From an uncultured Bacillota bacterium (GTDB taxonomy: Bacteria > Bacillota > Clostridia > Lachnospirales > Lachnospiraceae): 64,000 nucleotides of DNA. Every line of letters begins with the position of its first letter. Within the stretch, counting starts at the first letter, position 1. The DNA lies in NCBI GenBank assembly GCA_949291945.1, contig CASEXH010000008.1:1-64000 (forward strand), written 5' to 3'. Shown here piece by piece: positions 52,356-64,000 of this stretch. Position numbers and translations under genes: made by a program. The notes beneath the pieces were generated by a model. It ran no database searches, was not told the origin of the DNA, and saw nothing but the letters and a program-made list of their open reading frames with translations.

Positions 52356-53726
52356 TTATTTCCCATAGTACTGATCAAGGAATTTGTCGTCAATACGTTT
52401 CAGCTCACTTCTTGGAAGAATGGATAACAGCTTCCAGCCAATATTCAGGGTCTCCTCAATATCTCTGTCTGTATTGTATCCCTGGGATACATACTCCTGT
52501 TCAAAGGCATCTGCAAATTTGGCATAGATCAGGTCAATGTCAGAAAGAGCCGCTTCTCCTAAGATCACCATCAGCTCCTTGGCTTCTTTTCCTCTTGCAT
52601 AGGCTGCAAACAGCTGGTTCATGGTGTTGGAGTGATCTGCTCTGGTCTTTCCTTCACCGATACCTTTATCTTTCAGACGGGACAGGGAAGGAAGTACATC
52701 GATAGGCGGTGTAACACCCTTTCTGTAAAGCTCACGGCTTAAGATGATCTGTCCCTCTGTGATATAGCCTGTCAGGTCAGGAATCGGATGGGTCTTGTCA
52801 TCTTCAGGCATGGTCAGGATAGGGATCATGGTAATACTTCCCTTTTTACCCTTCTGCCTTCCGGCTCTCTCATACATAGTAGCCAGGTCTGTATACATAT
52901 ATCCCGGATATCCACGGCGTCCCGGCACTTCTTTACGGGCTGCGGAAACCTCACGGAGAGCGTCTGCATAGTTGGTGATATCTGTCAGGATAACCAGTAC
53001 ATGCATATCCTTTTCAAAGGCTAGATACTCCGCAGCAGTCAGAGCCATCTTCGGAGTGGCAATACGCTCAACTGCCGGGTCGTTGGCCAGATTGATGAAA
53101 AGCACGGTTCTGTCAATAGCTCCGGTTTCCTTGAAACTTTCTGTAAAGAAGTTAGCTTCCTCGAAAGTAATGCCCAGAGCTGCAAATACTACAGCGAAGT
53201 TTTCTCCTGAACCTCTTACCTTGGCCTGTCTGGCAATCTGGGCTGCCAGCTGGGCATGGGGCAGACCGGAAGCAGAGAAAATCGGCAGCTTCTGTCCCCT
53301 TACCAGAGTGTTCAGACCGTCAATGGCAGAAACTCCTGTCTGGATAAATTCCTCCGGATAGCTTCTGGCTGCTGGGTTCATGGGGAGACCGTTTACGTCT
53401 CTTCTCTCATCAGGAAGAATTTCCGGACCATCGTCAATGGGACGGCCCAGGCCGTCGAATACACGGCCCAGCATATCTTCCGATACACCCAGCTCCATGC
53501 TCCTTCCCAGGAACCGTACCTTGCTGTTGGAAAGGTTGATACCTGTAGAGCTTTCAAAGAGCTGTACCAGAGCATTGCTTCCATCGATCTCCAGCACCTT
53601 GCATCGTCTGGTCTCTCCGCTTGCCAGCTCGATCTCTCCCAGCTCATCATAGTGCACATTTTCCACTCCACGTACCAGCATCAGAGGGCCGGCAACTTCC
53701 TGTATAGTTCTGTATTCTTTTGGCAT
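52356..53726 (-). CDS. ntpB: V-type ATPase subunit B
   Basis: 456 residues, the non-catalytic nucleotide-binding-fold subunit (no Walker A Lys). [51 protein letters not shown] and [16 protein letters not shown] are typical. Starts one base after ntpA. Confidence 0.97.
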   Translation of the reverse strand: MPKEYRTIQEVAGPLMLVRGVENVHYDELGEIELASGETRRCKVLEIDGSNALVQLFESSTGINLSNSKVRFLGRSMELGVSEDMLGRVFDGLGRPIDDGPEILPDERRDVNGLPMNPAARSYPEEFIQTGVSAIDGLNTLVRGQKLPIFSASGLPHAQLAAQIARQAKVRGSGENFAVVFAALGITFEEANFFTESFKETGAIDRTVLFINLANDPAVERIATPKMALTAAEYLAFEKDMHVLVILTDITNYADALREVSAARKEVPGRRGYPGYMYTDLATMYERAGRQKGKKGSITMIPILTMPEDDKTHPIPDLTGYITEGQIILSRELYRKGVTPPIDVLPSLSRLKDKGIGEGKTRADHSNTMNQLFAAYARGKEAKELMVILGEAALSDIDLIYAKFADAFEQEYVSQGYNTDRDIEETLNIGWKLLSILPRSELKRIDDKFLDQYYGK

Positions 53727-55493
53727 TTAGAAGCCCTCCTTTCCCAATACGTTAGACGTTTCCTTGGCAAGCTGGTCCATGATATTCTTATATTCTTCAT
53801 CCAGCTTATCCTCTAAAGTATATTTAAAACGTCCGATTTTTTCTCGTACTTCCAGTTTCACCAGATCCTGGATAGAGGCACCCTGCTTAAGTGCTTCCAC
53901 ACCATGGTCATAGTAAGCCAGTACCAGCTTCATCAGCAGATACTGTTTTTTCAGAGAACTGTAGGTATCTACCTCATGGAAAGAGTTCTGGTGAAGGAAG
54001 TCCTCACGGATGGATCTGGCTGCTTCCATCTTCAGCCGATCCCCGGCAGAAAGGGCGTCCATACCAACCATCTTTACGATTTCTTCCAGCTCTGCCTCTT
54101 CCTGGAGAAGGCTCATCATCTTCTGACGGTCCTCCATCCAATCGGAAGCTACATTCTCGTTAAACCATTTCTCCATATTGTCCAGATACAGAGAGTAGCT
54201 GGTCAGCCAGTTGATAGCCGGAAAATGTCTCTTATAAGCCAGGGAAGAATCAAGTCCCCAGAATACCTTTACAATACGGAGAGTAGCCTGAGATACGGGC
54301 TCAGAAATATCTCCTCCAGGAGGAGACACGGCACCGATTACAGACAGGGCCCCTTCTCTCTTATCTTTACCCAGAGAAATCACATGGCCTGCTCTCTCGT
54401 AGAACTGTGCCAGACGGGAACCCAGATATGCAGGGTAGCCTTCCTCACCAGGCATCTCTTCCAGACGGCCGGACATCTCACGAAGGGCCTCTGCCCAACG
54501 GGATGTAGAGTCAGCCATAAGAGCCACGGAATATCCCATATCACGGAAGTATTCTGCAATGGTAATACCTGTATAGATAGAAGCCTCACGGGCTGCCACA
54601 GGCATATCTGAAGTATTGGCGATGAGCACCGTCCTCTGCATCAGGGACTGTCCGGTCTTAGGGTCTTTCAGTTCCGGGAACTCGTTAAGAACATCAGTCA
54701 TCTCATTTCCACGTTCTCCGCAGCCGATATAAACCACGATATCCGCTTCTGCCCATTTTGCCAGCTGGTGCTGGATAACGGTCTTACCGCTTCCGAAAGG
54801 TCCCGGAACGGCGGCCACACCTCCCTTTGCAATGGGGAAGAAAGTATCAATTACACGCTGTCCTGTGATCAGTGGTTTCTCCGGAGGCAGCTTTTTAAGG
54901 TAAGGGCGGCCCTGACGCACCGGCCACTTCTGCATCAAAGTCAGTTCTCTGTCCCCCTGGTCCGTAGCGATCACTGCCACTACCTCTTCCACAGTAAACT
55001 CTCCTGCTTTGATCTCCGTTACTGTTCCCTTAACTCCATAGGGCACCATGATCTTGTGATTCACGATCTGGGTTTCCTGAACGGTTCCGATCACATCCCC
55101 GTTTTCTACCTCATCTCCCACCTGTACTGTGGGAACAAAATTCCATTTTAAGTCTCTCTTTAAGGAAGGAACCTCAACTCCTCTTTTTAAGTTGGTTCCT
55201 GAAATCTTCATAATATCATCCAGGGGACGCTGGATTCCATCATAGATACTGGTGATCAGACCCGGCCCCAATTCCACAGACAGAGGCGCTTCTGTAGACT
55301 CTACCGGTTCTCCCGGTCCCAGACCTGAAGTCTCCTCGTATACCTGGATAGAGGCTTCATCCCCATGCATCTCGATGATCTCGCCGATCAGGCGCTGGCT
55401 GCTTACCCGGACCACGTCAAACATATTTGCGTCCCGCATACCCTCTGCGATGACCAGCGGCCCGGCCACTTTCTTAATCGTACCTTTGCTCAT
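53727..55493 (-). CDS. ntpA: V-type ATPase catalytic subunit A
   Basis: 588 residues. P-loop [13 protein letters not shown] near 232, the catalytic Glu in [40 protein letters not shown] and the A-type insertion before the P-loop. ATP hydrolysis or synthesis site of the enzyme. Confidence 0.97.
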   Translation of the reverse strand: MSKGTIKKVAGPLVIAEGMRDANMFDVVRVSSQRLIGEIIEMHGDEASIQVYEETSGLGPGEPVESTEAPLSVELGPGLITSIYDGIQRPLDDIMKISGTNLKRGVEVPSLKRDLKWNFVPTVQVGDEVENGDVIGTVQETQIVNHKIMVPYGVKGTVTEIKAGEFTVEEVVAVIATDQGDRELTLMQKWPVRQGRPYLKKLPPEKPLITGQRVIDTFFPIAKGGVAAVPGPFGSGKTVIQHQLAKWAEADIVVYIGCGERGNEMTDVLNEFPELKDPKTGQSLMQRTVLIANTSDMPVAAREASIYTGITIAEYFRDMGYSVALMADSTSRWAEALREMSGRLEEMPGEEGYPAYLGSRLAQFYERAGHVISLGKDKREGALSVIGAVSPPGGDISEPVSQATLRIVKVFWGLDSSLAYKRHFPAINWLTSYSLYLDNMEKWFNENVASDWMEDRQKMMSLLQEEAELEEIVKMVGMDALSAGDRLKMEAARSIREDFLHQNSFHEVDTYSSLKKQYLLMKLVLAYYDHGVEALKQGASIQDLVKLEVREKIGRFKYTLEDKLDEEYKNIMDQLAKETSNVLGKEGF

Positions 55494-55513
55494 TGGAACG
55501 AATCACCTGCTTT

Positions 55514-55834
55514 CTAATTATTACTGAATAAAATATCAGAGCCTACCGCTCTCTCCACAGAGTCTTTTACTCCCTGAACTCCCATTCCCGTGTTTCCGGA
55601 AACTCCGGGGATCTGGATAATGGCCGGCAGTACCTGTTCCTGATATTTTTCAATGATCTGCTTACACTCTGCTGCCAGGGCTTCGGTGATATAGATGATC
55701 CCATATCCCTTCCCTGCCAGAGAATCTAATTTTTCCTCCGCTTCTTTACGGTTGGCTGCGGGATAAATGTCAAGGCCCAGTGCGGCGAAACCGTAAATAC
55801 TGTCGTAATCCCCGATCACTGCAATCTTATACAT
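55514..55834 (-). CDS. ntpF: V-type ATPase subunit F
   Basis: 106 residues, Rossmann-like: KIAVIGDYDSIYGFAALGLDI at the start, GIIYITEALA, LPAIIQIPG. Rotor-stalk partner of subunit D. It overlaps the end of subunit C by eight bases. Called NtpG in the Enterococcus hirae naming. Confidence 0.93.
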   Translation of the reverse strand: MYKIAVIGDYDSIYGFAALGLDIYPAANRKEAEEKLDSLAGKGYGIIYITEALAAECKQIIEKYQEQVLPAIIQIPGVSGNTGMGVQGVKDSVERAVGSDILFSNN

Positions 55835-56804
55835 ACATATCCCTTACCCTTTCCCGGATAGAATCATCAGAAAAACCATTCTGCTTTCCTGACAAGATGA
55901 TTCGTACCGTTTTGATCTCATTTAACCTGGCCAGCACATAAGCCACCAGAGGCCCTACAGAAAACACCTCGTACTTCTGAGGCTGCATGTCCTGCATCAG
56001 ACGGTTATCACACCACCGTTCAAAGGCTGAGGGTGACTCTGCGATAGCCTGACCTCCCTGGGCATAGGCTGTACCTGCCAAATACTCTGTTACCGCTTCC
56101 ATGCCCCCTGCGGCAGCCCTGGCAAGCTGGTCCACATTTAATGATTCGCATTCTGCCATTGCACGCTTCATAAACTCTACGGTCTTCCCGGTTTTCTGAG
56201 AGCGGACCGCAATACGGATATCCGCCACTGCCACGATAGACTCTGCATAATCCTTGATGATCTTATCCTTTGCCTTCCGGCCGGCCTGATAAATAGCATT
56301 CAGGGCTGCCCGGTCTATGATCACATCGCAGAGCTGACCGTCTCTGGTATGGAGAAGGGCCTCGTAAGCTTCCCTGGCCGCTTCTGCCATATTTTCCGGA
56401 AGCCGTGAAAATTCTTTATTCTGAATGATCTCCAGCATTTCCTGGGGGGAAATACTGGTATCCTCATAGTAAATATTCACAGGCCTGCTTCCTTCCGGTG
56501 TGCAGGCTTCTTTTATGGCAGCTTTCAGATTGTGGAAAAGATTGGGATAAGAAAGCACATCAAACACCGACATGTCTACCCCCATTTCCCGGATTGTCTC
56601 CCAGGTCTTCTCTTCCTCTCTGGTCAGCATTGCCTCTGGATCGCCGGATGTTTCCTGGTCACCCCAGCCTTTTTCCTCCAGTACCTGGATGCATTCTTCC
56701 TCGGTGGCACAGCCGATAAGCTGGTCGATCACCGCCTGATTAAACAGCTTCGTCTCCAAAGCCCGTATCCGGGCAACCGCATAAGTATAGTTGGCATTAC
56801 TCAA
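55827..56804 (-). CDS. ntpC: V-type ATPase subunit C
   Basis: 325 residues, helical V-ATPase C/AC39 family. It couples the rotor axle to the membrane ring. Starts NANYTYAVARIRALETKL and ends LARLNEIKTVRIILSGKQNG, as expected. Confidence 0.93.
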   Translation of the reverse strand: MSNANYTYAVARIRALETKLFNQAVIDQLIGCATEEECIQVLEEKGWGDQETSGDPEAMLTREEEKTWETIREMGVDMSVFDVLSYPNLFHNLKAAIKEACTPEGSRPVNIYYEDTSISPQEMLEIIQNKEFSRLPENMAEAAREAYEALLHTRDGQLCDVIIDRAALNAIYQAGRKAKDKIIKDYAESIVAVADIRIAVRSQKTGKTVEFMKRAMAECESLNVDQLARAAAGGMEAVTEYLAGTAYAQGGQAIAESPSAFERWCDNRLMQDMQPQKYEVFSVGPLVAYVLARLNEIKTVRIILSGKQNGFSDDSIRERVRDMYV

Positions 56805-56831
56805 ATTGATTCCTCCTTCTGCGGTTCCCGC

Positions 56832-57425
56832 TCATGAAAATAATATTTTATGAACCTCATCTGAAAGTTCATCTTTTCTGGAATTAAACATTGCCCGAAA
56901 GCTGCAGTTTTCTTCAATCCCCCCATATATCAGAACAAATCCGCCGCTCATTTTCCGGGGTTCTTTAGAAAGGACCAATGTTCCTCCGTTCTTTTCAGCA
57001 ATCTCCTGAATTTCTTTTTCAAAGCCTTCCGGCATACGATCCAGATCCTTTTTTGAAAAGCAGATTTCTCCCGCCTGGCCGGCTGCATATTTTCCAAGCA
57101 TTTTTCGTATGATCCCAAAATAGGTATCTTTATCAGCCTCTACCAGAGTGTGATAGGCTTTTTCAAGAATCTGGGCAATGATCTCCTGCTTAGCTTCCAG
57201 AAGTACCTGTCTTTTCTGAAGAGCACAGGAAGACAGGGCCCGCTCCTCAATATTTTTCACCTCTGTTCTGGATTTCTCCAGGATCCGGCTGCTTTTCTCC
57301 TGAGCTGCTTTACCGGCTTCTTCTTTCATCTCCTGGGCTTCGCTTCTAGCCTGCTCCAGGATCTCGTCTGCACTCCTTCGGGCTTCATCAAGAATCTGGC
57401 TCTGCATTTTTTCCAATCCAGTCAT
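56832..57425 (-). CDS. ntpE: V-type ATPase subunit E
   Basis: 197 residues. The N-terminal half is an amphipathic Glu/Lys/Ala-rich helix (peripheral stalk), the C-terminal half a compact domain with GGFVLIYGGIEENCSFRAMF. Pairs with the G/H subunit as stator. 130 bases after ntpK. Confidence 0.92.
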   Translation of the reverse strand: MTGLEKMQSQILDEARRSADEILEQARSEAQEMKEEAGKAAQEKSSRILEKSRTEVKNIEERALSSCALQKRQVLLEAKQEIIAQILEKAYHTLVEADKDTYFGIIRKMLGKYAAGQAGEICFSKKDLDRMPEGFEKEIQEIAEKNGGTLVLSKEPRKMSGGFVLIYGGIEENCSFRAMFNSRKDELSDEVHKILFS

Positions 57426-57496
57426 TTTCTCAATCTCCCTTTCCTGAACTTTTCTTTTTAAAACTGTAACGGTTCAGCCATACAACTCGGATCCGC

Positions 57497-57524
57497 AGCC
57501 AGCGCTGCTTTTCCGCTGCCGGCT
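57497..57524 (-). promoter_or_regulatory. GC-rich intercistronic hairpin between ntpK and ntpE
   Basis: In a 130-base gap of this otherwise tight operon, minus-strand AGCCGGCAGCG can pair with CAGCGCTGGCT. No U-run follows. It may stabilise or partly end the K mRNA, since the ring subunit is needed in excess. Confidence 0.45.
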
Positions 57525-57555
57525 CTGCTAAATCTTCGCTTATGGCCAAGACGAC

Positions 57556-60062
<2,507 letters not shown>

Positions 60063-60096
60063 ACTTGCATCCCTCCTTTATCGATGGTCTTTCCTC

Positions 60097-60405
60097 TTAC
60101 AGCAGTTTCTGGATAACACCTTCTACTGCTGTTTTCTCCAGCTCCCCGGCCTTTGCTTTCAACTGGCCGGCTTCTTCATCCGCCGCCTTCTTTGCCGCCT
60201 CCAGTTTTTGGTCTGCAGCTTTCCGGGCTTCTTGGAGAGCTTCTTCTGCCCTTTCCTGGGCTTTCGCAATCGTCTCGTTTTCGATCTTCGCAGCTTCTTT
60301 TTTGGCATTTTCTCTTATTTCAGCAGCTTCTTTTTTGGCGTTTTCTACCAACTCTTCTGCCTTCTGCTCAGTATCTTTGATTGCCTGGATCGTGTCTTTT
60401 ACCAA
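60097..60405 (-). CDS. V-type ATPase subunit G/H (stator stalk)
   Basis: About 102 residues, nearly all Ala/Glu/Lys coiled coil (AEELVENAKKEAAEIRENAKKEA type). TTG 60405 is chosen because AAGGTGGTG precedes it; longer frames reach into the promoter. First gene of the V-ATPase operon. Confidence 0.88.
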   Translation of the reverse strand: MVKDTIQAIKDTEQKAEELVENAKKEAAEIRENAKKEAAKIENETIAKAQERAEEALQEARKAADQKLEAAKKAADEEAGQLKAKAGELEKTAVEGVIQKLL

Positions 60406-60430
60406 AATATCACCACCTTCATATAATTTG

Positions 60431-60459
60431 ATATTACTATGAATTGTATATTTTGTCAA
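60431..60459 (-). promoter_or_regulatory. Promoter of the V-ATPase operon
   Basis: Minus-strand TTGACA (60454-60459), 17 bases, TAATAT (60431-60436); the start codon TTG is about 25 bases beyond. Confidence 0.78.
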
Positions 60460-60523
60460 TTTATTAACAATTTTTTTTATATTTTTCGCTATTATTATAC
60501 CATTTTTTCGGCTTTTTACACAC

Positions 60524-60561
60524 AAAAAGAAGAGACTGCCGATTATCCGTCAGTCTCTTCT
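60524..60561 (-). terminator. Terminator of the substrate-binding lipoprotein gene
   Basis: Minus-strand AGAAGAGACTG pairs with CAGTCTCTTCT and is followed by TTTTTG. Confidence 0.88.
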
Positions 60562-60584
60562 AGTCATTCTGCATATTTTAGTTA

Positions 60585-61826
60585 TCAGCCGTAAAAATAG
60601 CTGCTGTATTCTTCATTCTCTATATTGCTGCTGTCGATCCATTGAAAACTGGTATTGATAAAAGTATCAACTGTCAGCCCCAGATCCGCCCGAACTCCGG
60701 CGATTACCGCCGCATAACCCATACCATATGGATTTTGGGCAATAAATCCAATCTGAGTACCGTTTTCTACCGCATTGCGCTGTACTTCCCCGGAATCAAA
60801 TCCCACTATTACGAGTTCTTTACCTGAAGCGTCAGTCGCACTCAGCACAGCTTCTGAAGCTGCCTCATTAGTACAAAAATATCCCTCTATATCCGGATAC
60901 AGGGTGAATACCGCATCTGCCATTTTTTCCATAGTAAAATCCTCATTTTCATGAGAGATATTCACGATTTCTATATTGGGATGATTCTTTGTGATCTCAT
61001 CGGTAAATCCTTTTTCTCTGTCCTGGCTTGTCTGGGCACTCTCTGTATGGGTCATTACAGCAATCTGCCCGTCATCTCCCACAGCTTCCGCCAGTTTTCT
61101 CGCTGCCTCCGCTCCTGCCTCATAGTTATCTGTAGCACACAAAGCTGAGACAGGTCCGTTTTCCACTCCAGAATCTATCATGATCACAGGAATATCATTT
61201 TCTGCCGCCATCTCCAGCTGTGCCTCGCAAGACTGTCTGTCAATGGCTGCAATACAGAGGATTGAAGGATTTTCTGAAAGAACGGTATCGATCAGATCTA
61301 TCTGCTTCTCTACATCTGTATCATCTGCAGGTCCGTCAAAAGATACTGTAATCTGATCTTCTCCCGTATAGCCCATTTTTTCATTAAGCGCCTGAACTCC
61401 GTCTTCTATACCGGACCGTACTGTGGTCCAGAAGTCATCTCTGGTACTTTTCAATACCACAGCAATCCTGCTTCCCGGTTCCGGATTCAAATCCTCAAGT
61501 GAAGTATAATCCACGGTTCCTGCCTGGTCTTTCAGTACGGACATAGCCAAATCTTCTGACATGTTCCGGCCCTGTTCCCCTCCCTGAGAAGCATCCGTTT
61601 CCCCTTGGCCACTCTCCTGCTGATCCTGGTTATCCTCTTCCTGAACCTCCTGGCTGGCCTCATTTTCTGTCTCCTGGTCTTCTGACTGGGACTCCTGATC
61701 TGTTTTATTCTCTTCTGCCGCAGTATTTTCTCCGGAACTGCCGGTTCCCTCTTCCCTTCCTGCGCAGCCGCTGATCATTCCTGTGGTCAGCATGATACAC
61801 AGAAAGACTGCTATCGCCTTCTTCAT
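60585..61826 (-). CDS. Sugar-type ABC substrate-binding lipoprotein
   Basis: 413 residues. Lipoprotein signal with lipobox ISGC at Cys21, then a 75-residue Glu/Gln/Ser-rich linker, then a periplasmic-binding-protein type 1 (RbsB-like) domain: AVVLKSTRDDFWTTVRSGIEDG, AAIDRQSCEAQLEMAAENDIPVIMIDSG, CTNEAASEAVLSA, IVGFDSGEVQRNAVENG. No permease or ATPase gene is adjacent, so it either serves a remote transporter or a sensor. Ligand likely a sugar or autoinducer-like sugar. Confidence 0.9.
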   Translation of the reverse strand: MKKAIAVFLCIMLTTGMISGCAGREEGTGSSGENTAAEENKTDQESQSEDQETENEASQEVQEEDNQDQQESGQGETDASQGGEQGRNMSEDLAMSVLKDQAGTVDYTSLEDLNPEPGSRIAVVLKSTRDDFWTTVRSGIEDGVQALNEKMGYTGEDQITVSFDGPADDTDVEKQIDLIDTVLSENPSILCIAAIDRQSCEAQLEMAAENDIPVIMIDSGVENGPVSALCATDNYEAGAEAARKLAEAVGDDGQIAVMTHTESAQTSQDREKGFTDEITKNHPNIEIVNISHENEDFTMEKMADAVFTLYPDIEGYFCTNEAASEAVLSATDASGKELVIVGFDSGEVQRNAVENGTQIGFIAQNPYGMGYAAVIAGVRADLGLTVDTFINTSFQWIDSSNIENEEYSSYFYG

Positions 61827-61875
61827 GCTATTACCCTGCCTTTACATGTTTATCTTTAGGTTCAACTACGTCTTC

Positions 61876-61903
61876 ATTATACACGAAACTTTTTATTAGT
61901 CCA
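61876..61903 (-). promoter_or_regulatory. Promoter of the binding-protein gene
   Basis: Minus-strand TGGACT (61898-61903), 16 bases, TATAAT (61876-61881), 50 bases before the ATG. Confidence 0.6.
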
Positions 61904-61962
61904 GAATATTTCATATTGTTTATAAATTTTTATTAAAATCTTAGAAAAGTTTTTGTTATTTA

Positions 61963-63000
61963 TTATGCTAAAAGCAAATCCCATTCTTTGAAGATTCCGT
62001 ATAAAAGTAAAGCAGACAGAGGCCCCAGTATAAACCCGAATCCGCCATAAATAACTACTCCCAAGTATACCGAAAGTAAGGTCAGAAGAGGGGAAAGTCC
62101 CACATGATTTCCCACCAGCCTGGGCTCCAGAATCTGTCGTACTCCTGCCGTAACTACATACAGAAGGAAAAGTCCTGCTCCCATAAAAGTCTCTCCCTGA
62201 AAGAGGAGCAGTATCCCAGCCGGTATAAGGAAAGTCCCTGTTCCCAGCACCGGCAATGCATCCAATACCCCCACTGCCAGCCCCAGCCCCAGAAAATATG
62301 GAATTTTCAACATCCATAAGCCTGCCACACAAAGTATACAGATCAGGCCTGTGATTTTCACCTGGGCTTTCAGATATCCCTTCATCCCCACCAGCAATTC
62401 TCTCCCCAGATTTTTCGCTTTTTGGTAAAAACTGAACTTTTTTAAAATTTTCCGTATTTTTTCTCTTTCCTGAAGGAATAAGATTGCAGAAACGATCCCT
62501 ATAATAAATATTCCCAGAATTACCACGCATCCCCTTACTGAATCCATTGCCCGTTCCATATTGATACCGTCCTCCAGCAAATACTTCTGAAATTCTCCTG
62601 CCTGTCTGAAAATATATTCCCTGCTTTCTGCCGCCGGTATTCCGATAATCCGTTCTACCCCTTGGCAGCACTGCCCTACCAGCTCTGCCGCCTCCGCTTT
62701 TAATCGAGGATAATATTTTATGCATTCGCCGATTTTTCCCGTTAGATACTCAGCACTTAAAAGAAGCAGCCCAACTCCCATAACCGTGATAGTCAAAATA
62801 AAAAATGCCCCAAATCCGCTTTCTTTAATGTGCAGCCTTCTGCTCCACTTTCGACCTGCCATATATCGGGCCAGAGGATGAACTGCTTCCGCCAGGATCC
62901 ATCCCAGCAGAAAAGGGAGCATCACAGGAAAGACATATTTCATGCCTAATATAACTCCTGCAATAACTCCCATCTGCAAAACAAATCTTTTTATTTTCAT
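61963..63000 (-). CDS. AI-2E/YtvI-family membrane protein
   Basis: 345 residues, about eight membrane helices: the pattern PFLLGWILAEAVHPLARYM, GLGLAVGVLDALPVLGTG, AGVRQILEPRLVGNHVGLSPLLTLLSVYLG is diagnostic for the AI-2E transporter family; size and sequence fit the sporulation-associated YtvI branch. Transported substrate unproven. A basic loop (about 175-205) lies between helix groups. Confidence 0.88.
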   Translation of the reverse strand: MKIKRFVLQMGVIAGVILGMKYVFPVMLPFLLGWILAEAVHPLARYMAGRKWSRRLHIKESGFGAFFILTITVMGVGLLLLSAEYLTGKIGECIKYYPRLKAEAAELVGQCCQGVERIIGIPAAESREYIFRQAGEFQKYLLEDGINMERAMDSVRGCVVILGIFIIGIVSAILFLQEREKIRKILKKFSFYQKAKNLGRELLVGMKGYLKAQVKITGLICILCVAGLWMLKIPYFLGLGLAVGVLDALPVLGTGTFLIPAGILLLFQGETFMGAGLFLLYVVTAGVRQILEPRLVGNHVGLSPLLTLLSVYLGVVIYGGFGFILGPLSALLLYGIFKEWDLLLA

Positions 63001-63052
63001 CTAACCCTCACCCCACTTCTCTTTTTTCTTAGTATAGGGAAAGGTAAAATAC

Positions 63053-63730
63053 TTATACTATAGGAAAATTACCATCCGGTTTTACCTGAAATTCCATCTT
63101 TTTCCCTGTCACAGGATGATAAAAAGATAATCGGCTGGCGCAAAGCCCTATCTCCTGCCACTGTCCTTTTCCAGATTCCTTTTCATTATATTTCGTATCT
63201 CCCAGAATAGGCCATCCGGCATGAGCAAGCTGAGCCCGGATCTGATGATGCCTGCCAGTCTTTAAATGGATCTCCAGCAGACTGCATCCAGCTTCCGTCT
63301 TTAATACTTTATATTCTAATACAGCTTTTCTGCTGTTTTTTGTCTTATTTTCAACAATTCTTGACAAATTGCTTCCCGTAACCTTTTCCATCTGATTTTC
63401 CAGTATTCCTTCATCTCTTTCCGGAACTCCCTGGACACAAGCCAAATAAATTTTCTCCATTTCATTTTTTTGTATTTCTTCGCTGAGCCTGGCCCCACTT
63501 TTCTGATTCTTTCCAAATACCAGGATTCCCTGGACCGGCTGATCCAGTCGATGGATAACTGCCAGATAGGGCTTTTCTCCCTTTGCTGCCAGATAATTTT
63601 TCAGCATATTCTCCATATCCATCATTCCGATTCTTCTTGTCTGAACCGGAAGGCCCCCTGGCTTCCTGCATACAAGAATATCTTTATCCTCATATAATAT
63701 TATGTCTTCTGCCTTTAATCTATCTATTCC
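63053..63730 (-). CDS. RluA-family pseudouridine synthase
   Basis: 225 residues, slightly short for the family and without an S4 domain. Catalytic Asp in AVIHRLDQPVQGILVFGK; LKTGRHHQIRAQLAHAGWPILGDTKY is the conserved C-terminal segment. ATG 63730 with AGAGGA upstream. It modifies rRNA or tRNA; the target cannot be told from sequence. Confidence 0.92.
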   Translation of the reverse strand, partial: GIDRLKAEDIILYEDKDILVCRKPGGLPVQTRRIGMMDMENMLKNYLAAKGEKPYLAVIHRLDQPVQGILVFGKNQKSGARLSEEIQKNEMEKIYLACVQGVPERDEGILENQMEKVTGSNLSRIVENKTKNSRKAVLEYKVLKTEAGCSLLEIHLKTGRHHQIRAQLAHAGWPILGDTKYNEKESGKGQWQEIGLCASRLSFYHPVTGKKMEFQVKPDGNFPIV

Positions 63731-63763
63731 CATAGTTCCTCTTATACGAATATTTTTTTCACA

Positions 63764-63810
63764 AAGGAACAACCGTCATATCATCAATTCTTTTCCGATA
63801 CAACGGTTGT
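63764..63810 (-). other. Inverted repeat at the window edge
   Basis: ACAACCGT and ACGGTTGT (one bulge away from a longer match AGGA/TCCT) are separated by about 24 bases. It could be a terminator for a gene beyond the window or an operator for the pseudouridine synthase gene. The remaining bases to 64000 are AT-rich and show no gene. Confidence 0.4.
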
Positions 63811-64000
63811 CCTAATGCTCTTCTTTATTCAATTTTCAAACCTCGTTTTCTTGTTTTCTTTCTTGATATTTAATCTTAAAGATATTTTTTTTATTCAGTA
63901 TCAATATACTTTAAATTGATGCTTTATTAAATTTTCTCTAAGATAACTATCATTTTCTAATGGTTTTTAGTTTCCATTTTTCTTTACTGTACTTATTGTA

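Overview
The window looks like a chromosomal segment from a gut-type, spore-forming, Gram-positive anaerobe of the Clostridia, most likely a Lachnospiraceae member (Blautia/Ruminococcus-like). The evidence is strong purine-rich Shine-Dalgarno sites, frequent TTG/GTG starts, a V-type ATPase in place of an F-type cluster, spmB, pduL, GPH sugar transport, DUF6440 and SEC-C proteins, and the gene order. This is inference from protein character; no rRNA or tRNA gene was seen. Most genes lie on the minus strand.

Layout. 0.2-4.2 kb: DUF885 metalloprotein, a FabT-like MarR regulator with its own palindromic operator, a stand-alone PduL, and a membrane protein ending in a J-domain-like segment. 4.3-10.6 kb: histidine operon hisZGCBHAFIE from one promoter, without hisD. 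10.6-25.5 kb: a rhamnoside locus. rhaB-rhaA-rhaD and an ene-reductase form one operon. Opposite it lie two AraC regulators, a GH78 alpha-L-rhamnosidase, a clan-A glycosidase, a carboxylesterase and a GPH transporter. Together these could import a rhamnosylated compound, de-esterify and deglycosylate it, catabolise the rhamnose and perhaps reduce the aglycone. 25.5-26.6 kb: spmB without an intact spmA, and an array of five palindromes with a 52-53 bp period. 26.6-30.7 kb: Ogg-type glycosylase, MATE transporter, RecQ.

30.9-35.6 kb: helical-bundle protein, ECF sigma with a membrane partner, an AGT-like protein lacking the Cys, and a histidine phosphatase cluster. 35.5-36.2 kb: a scar holding remnants of an AAA ATPase and a histidine kinase plus a 60-nt palindrome. 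36.2-41.2 kb: a CE4 deacetylase with wall-binding repeats and a 1227-aa FtsX-type permease with a very long coiled coil. 41.4-47.5 kb: an MrfA-like helicase, a UvrD-like helicase, an alkyltransferase-like protein and a HAD phosphatase in one overlapping operon. 47.6-50.8 kb: PadR-DUF2812 pair, DUF6440, and a pRiA4b-ORF3/SEC-C protein.

51.0-51.3 kb carries what looks like a par/Fst-type type I toxin-antitoxin module: a 28-aa single-helix peptide, a convergent antisense RNA with a consensus promoter, a shared bidirectional terminator and direct repeats covering the toxin start codon. 51.5-60.5 kb: a nine-gene V-ATPase operon (G/H-I-K-E-C-F-A-B-D order) whose K subunit carries the full Na+-ligand set, with a 145-bp nested palindrome between B and D. 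60.6-63.8 kb: an orphan sugar-type binding lipoprotein, an AI-2E/YtvI-family membrane protein and an RluA pseudouridine synthase. The two most unusual signals are the type I toxin-antitoxin module and the phased palindrome array.
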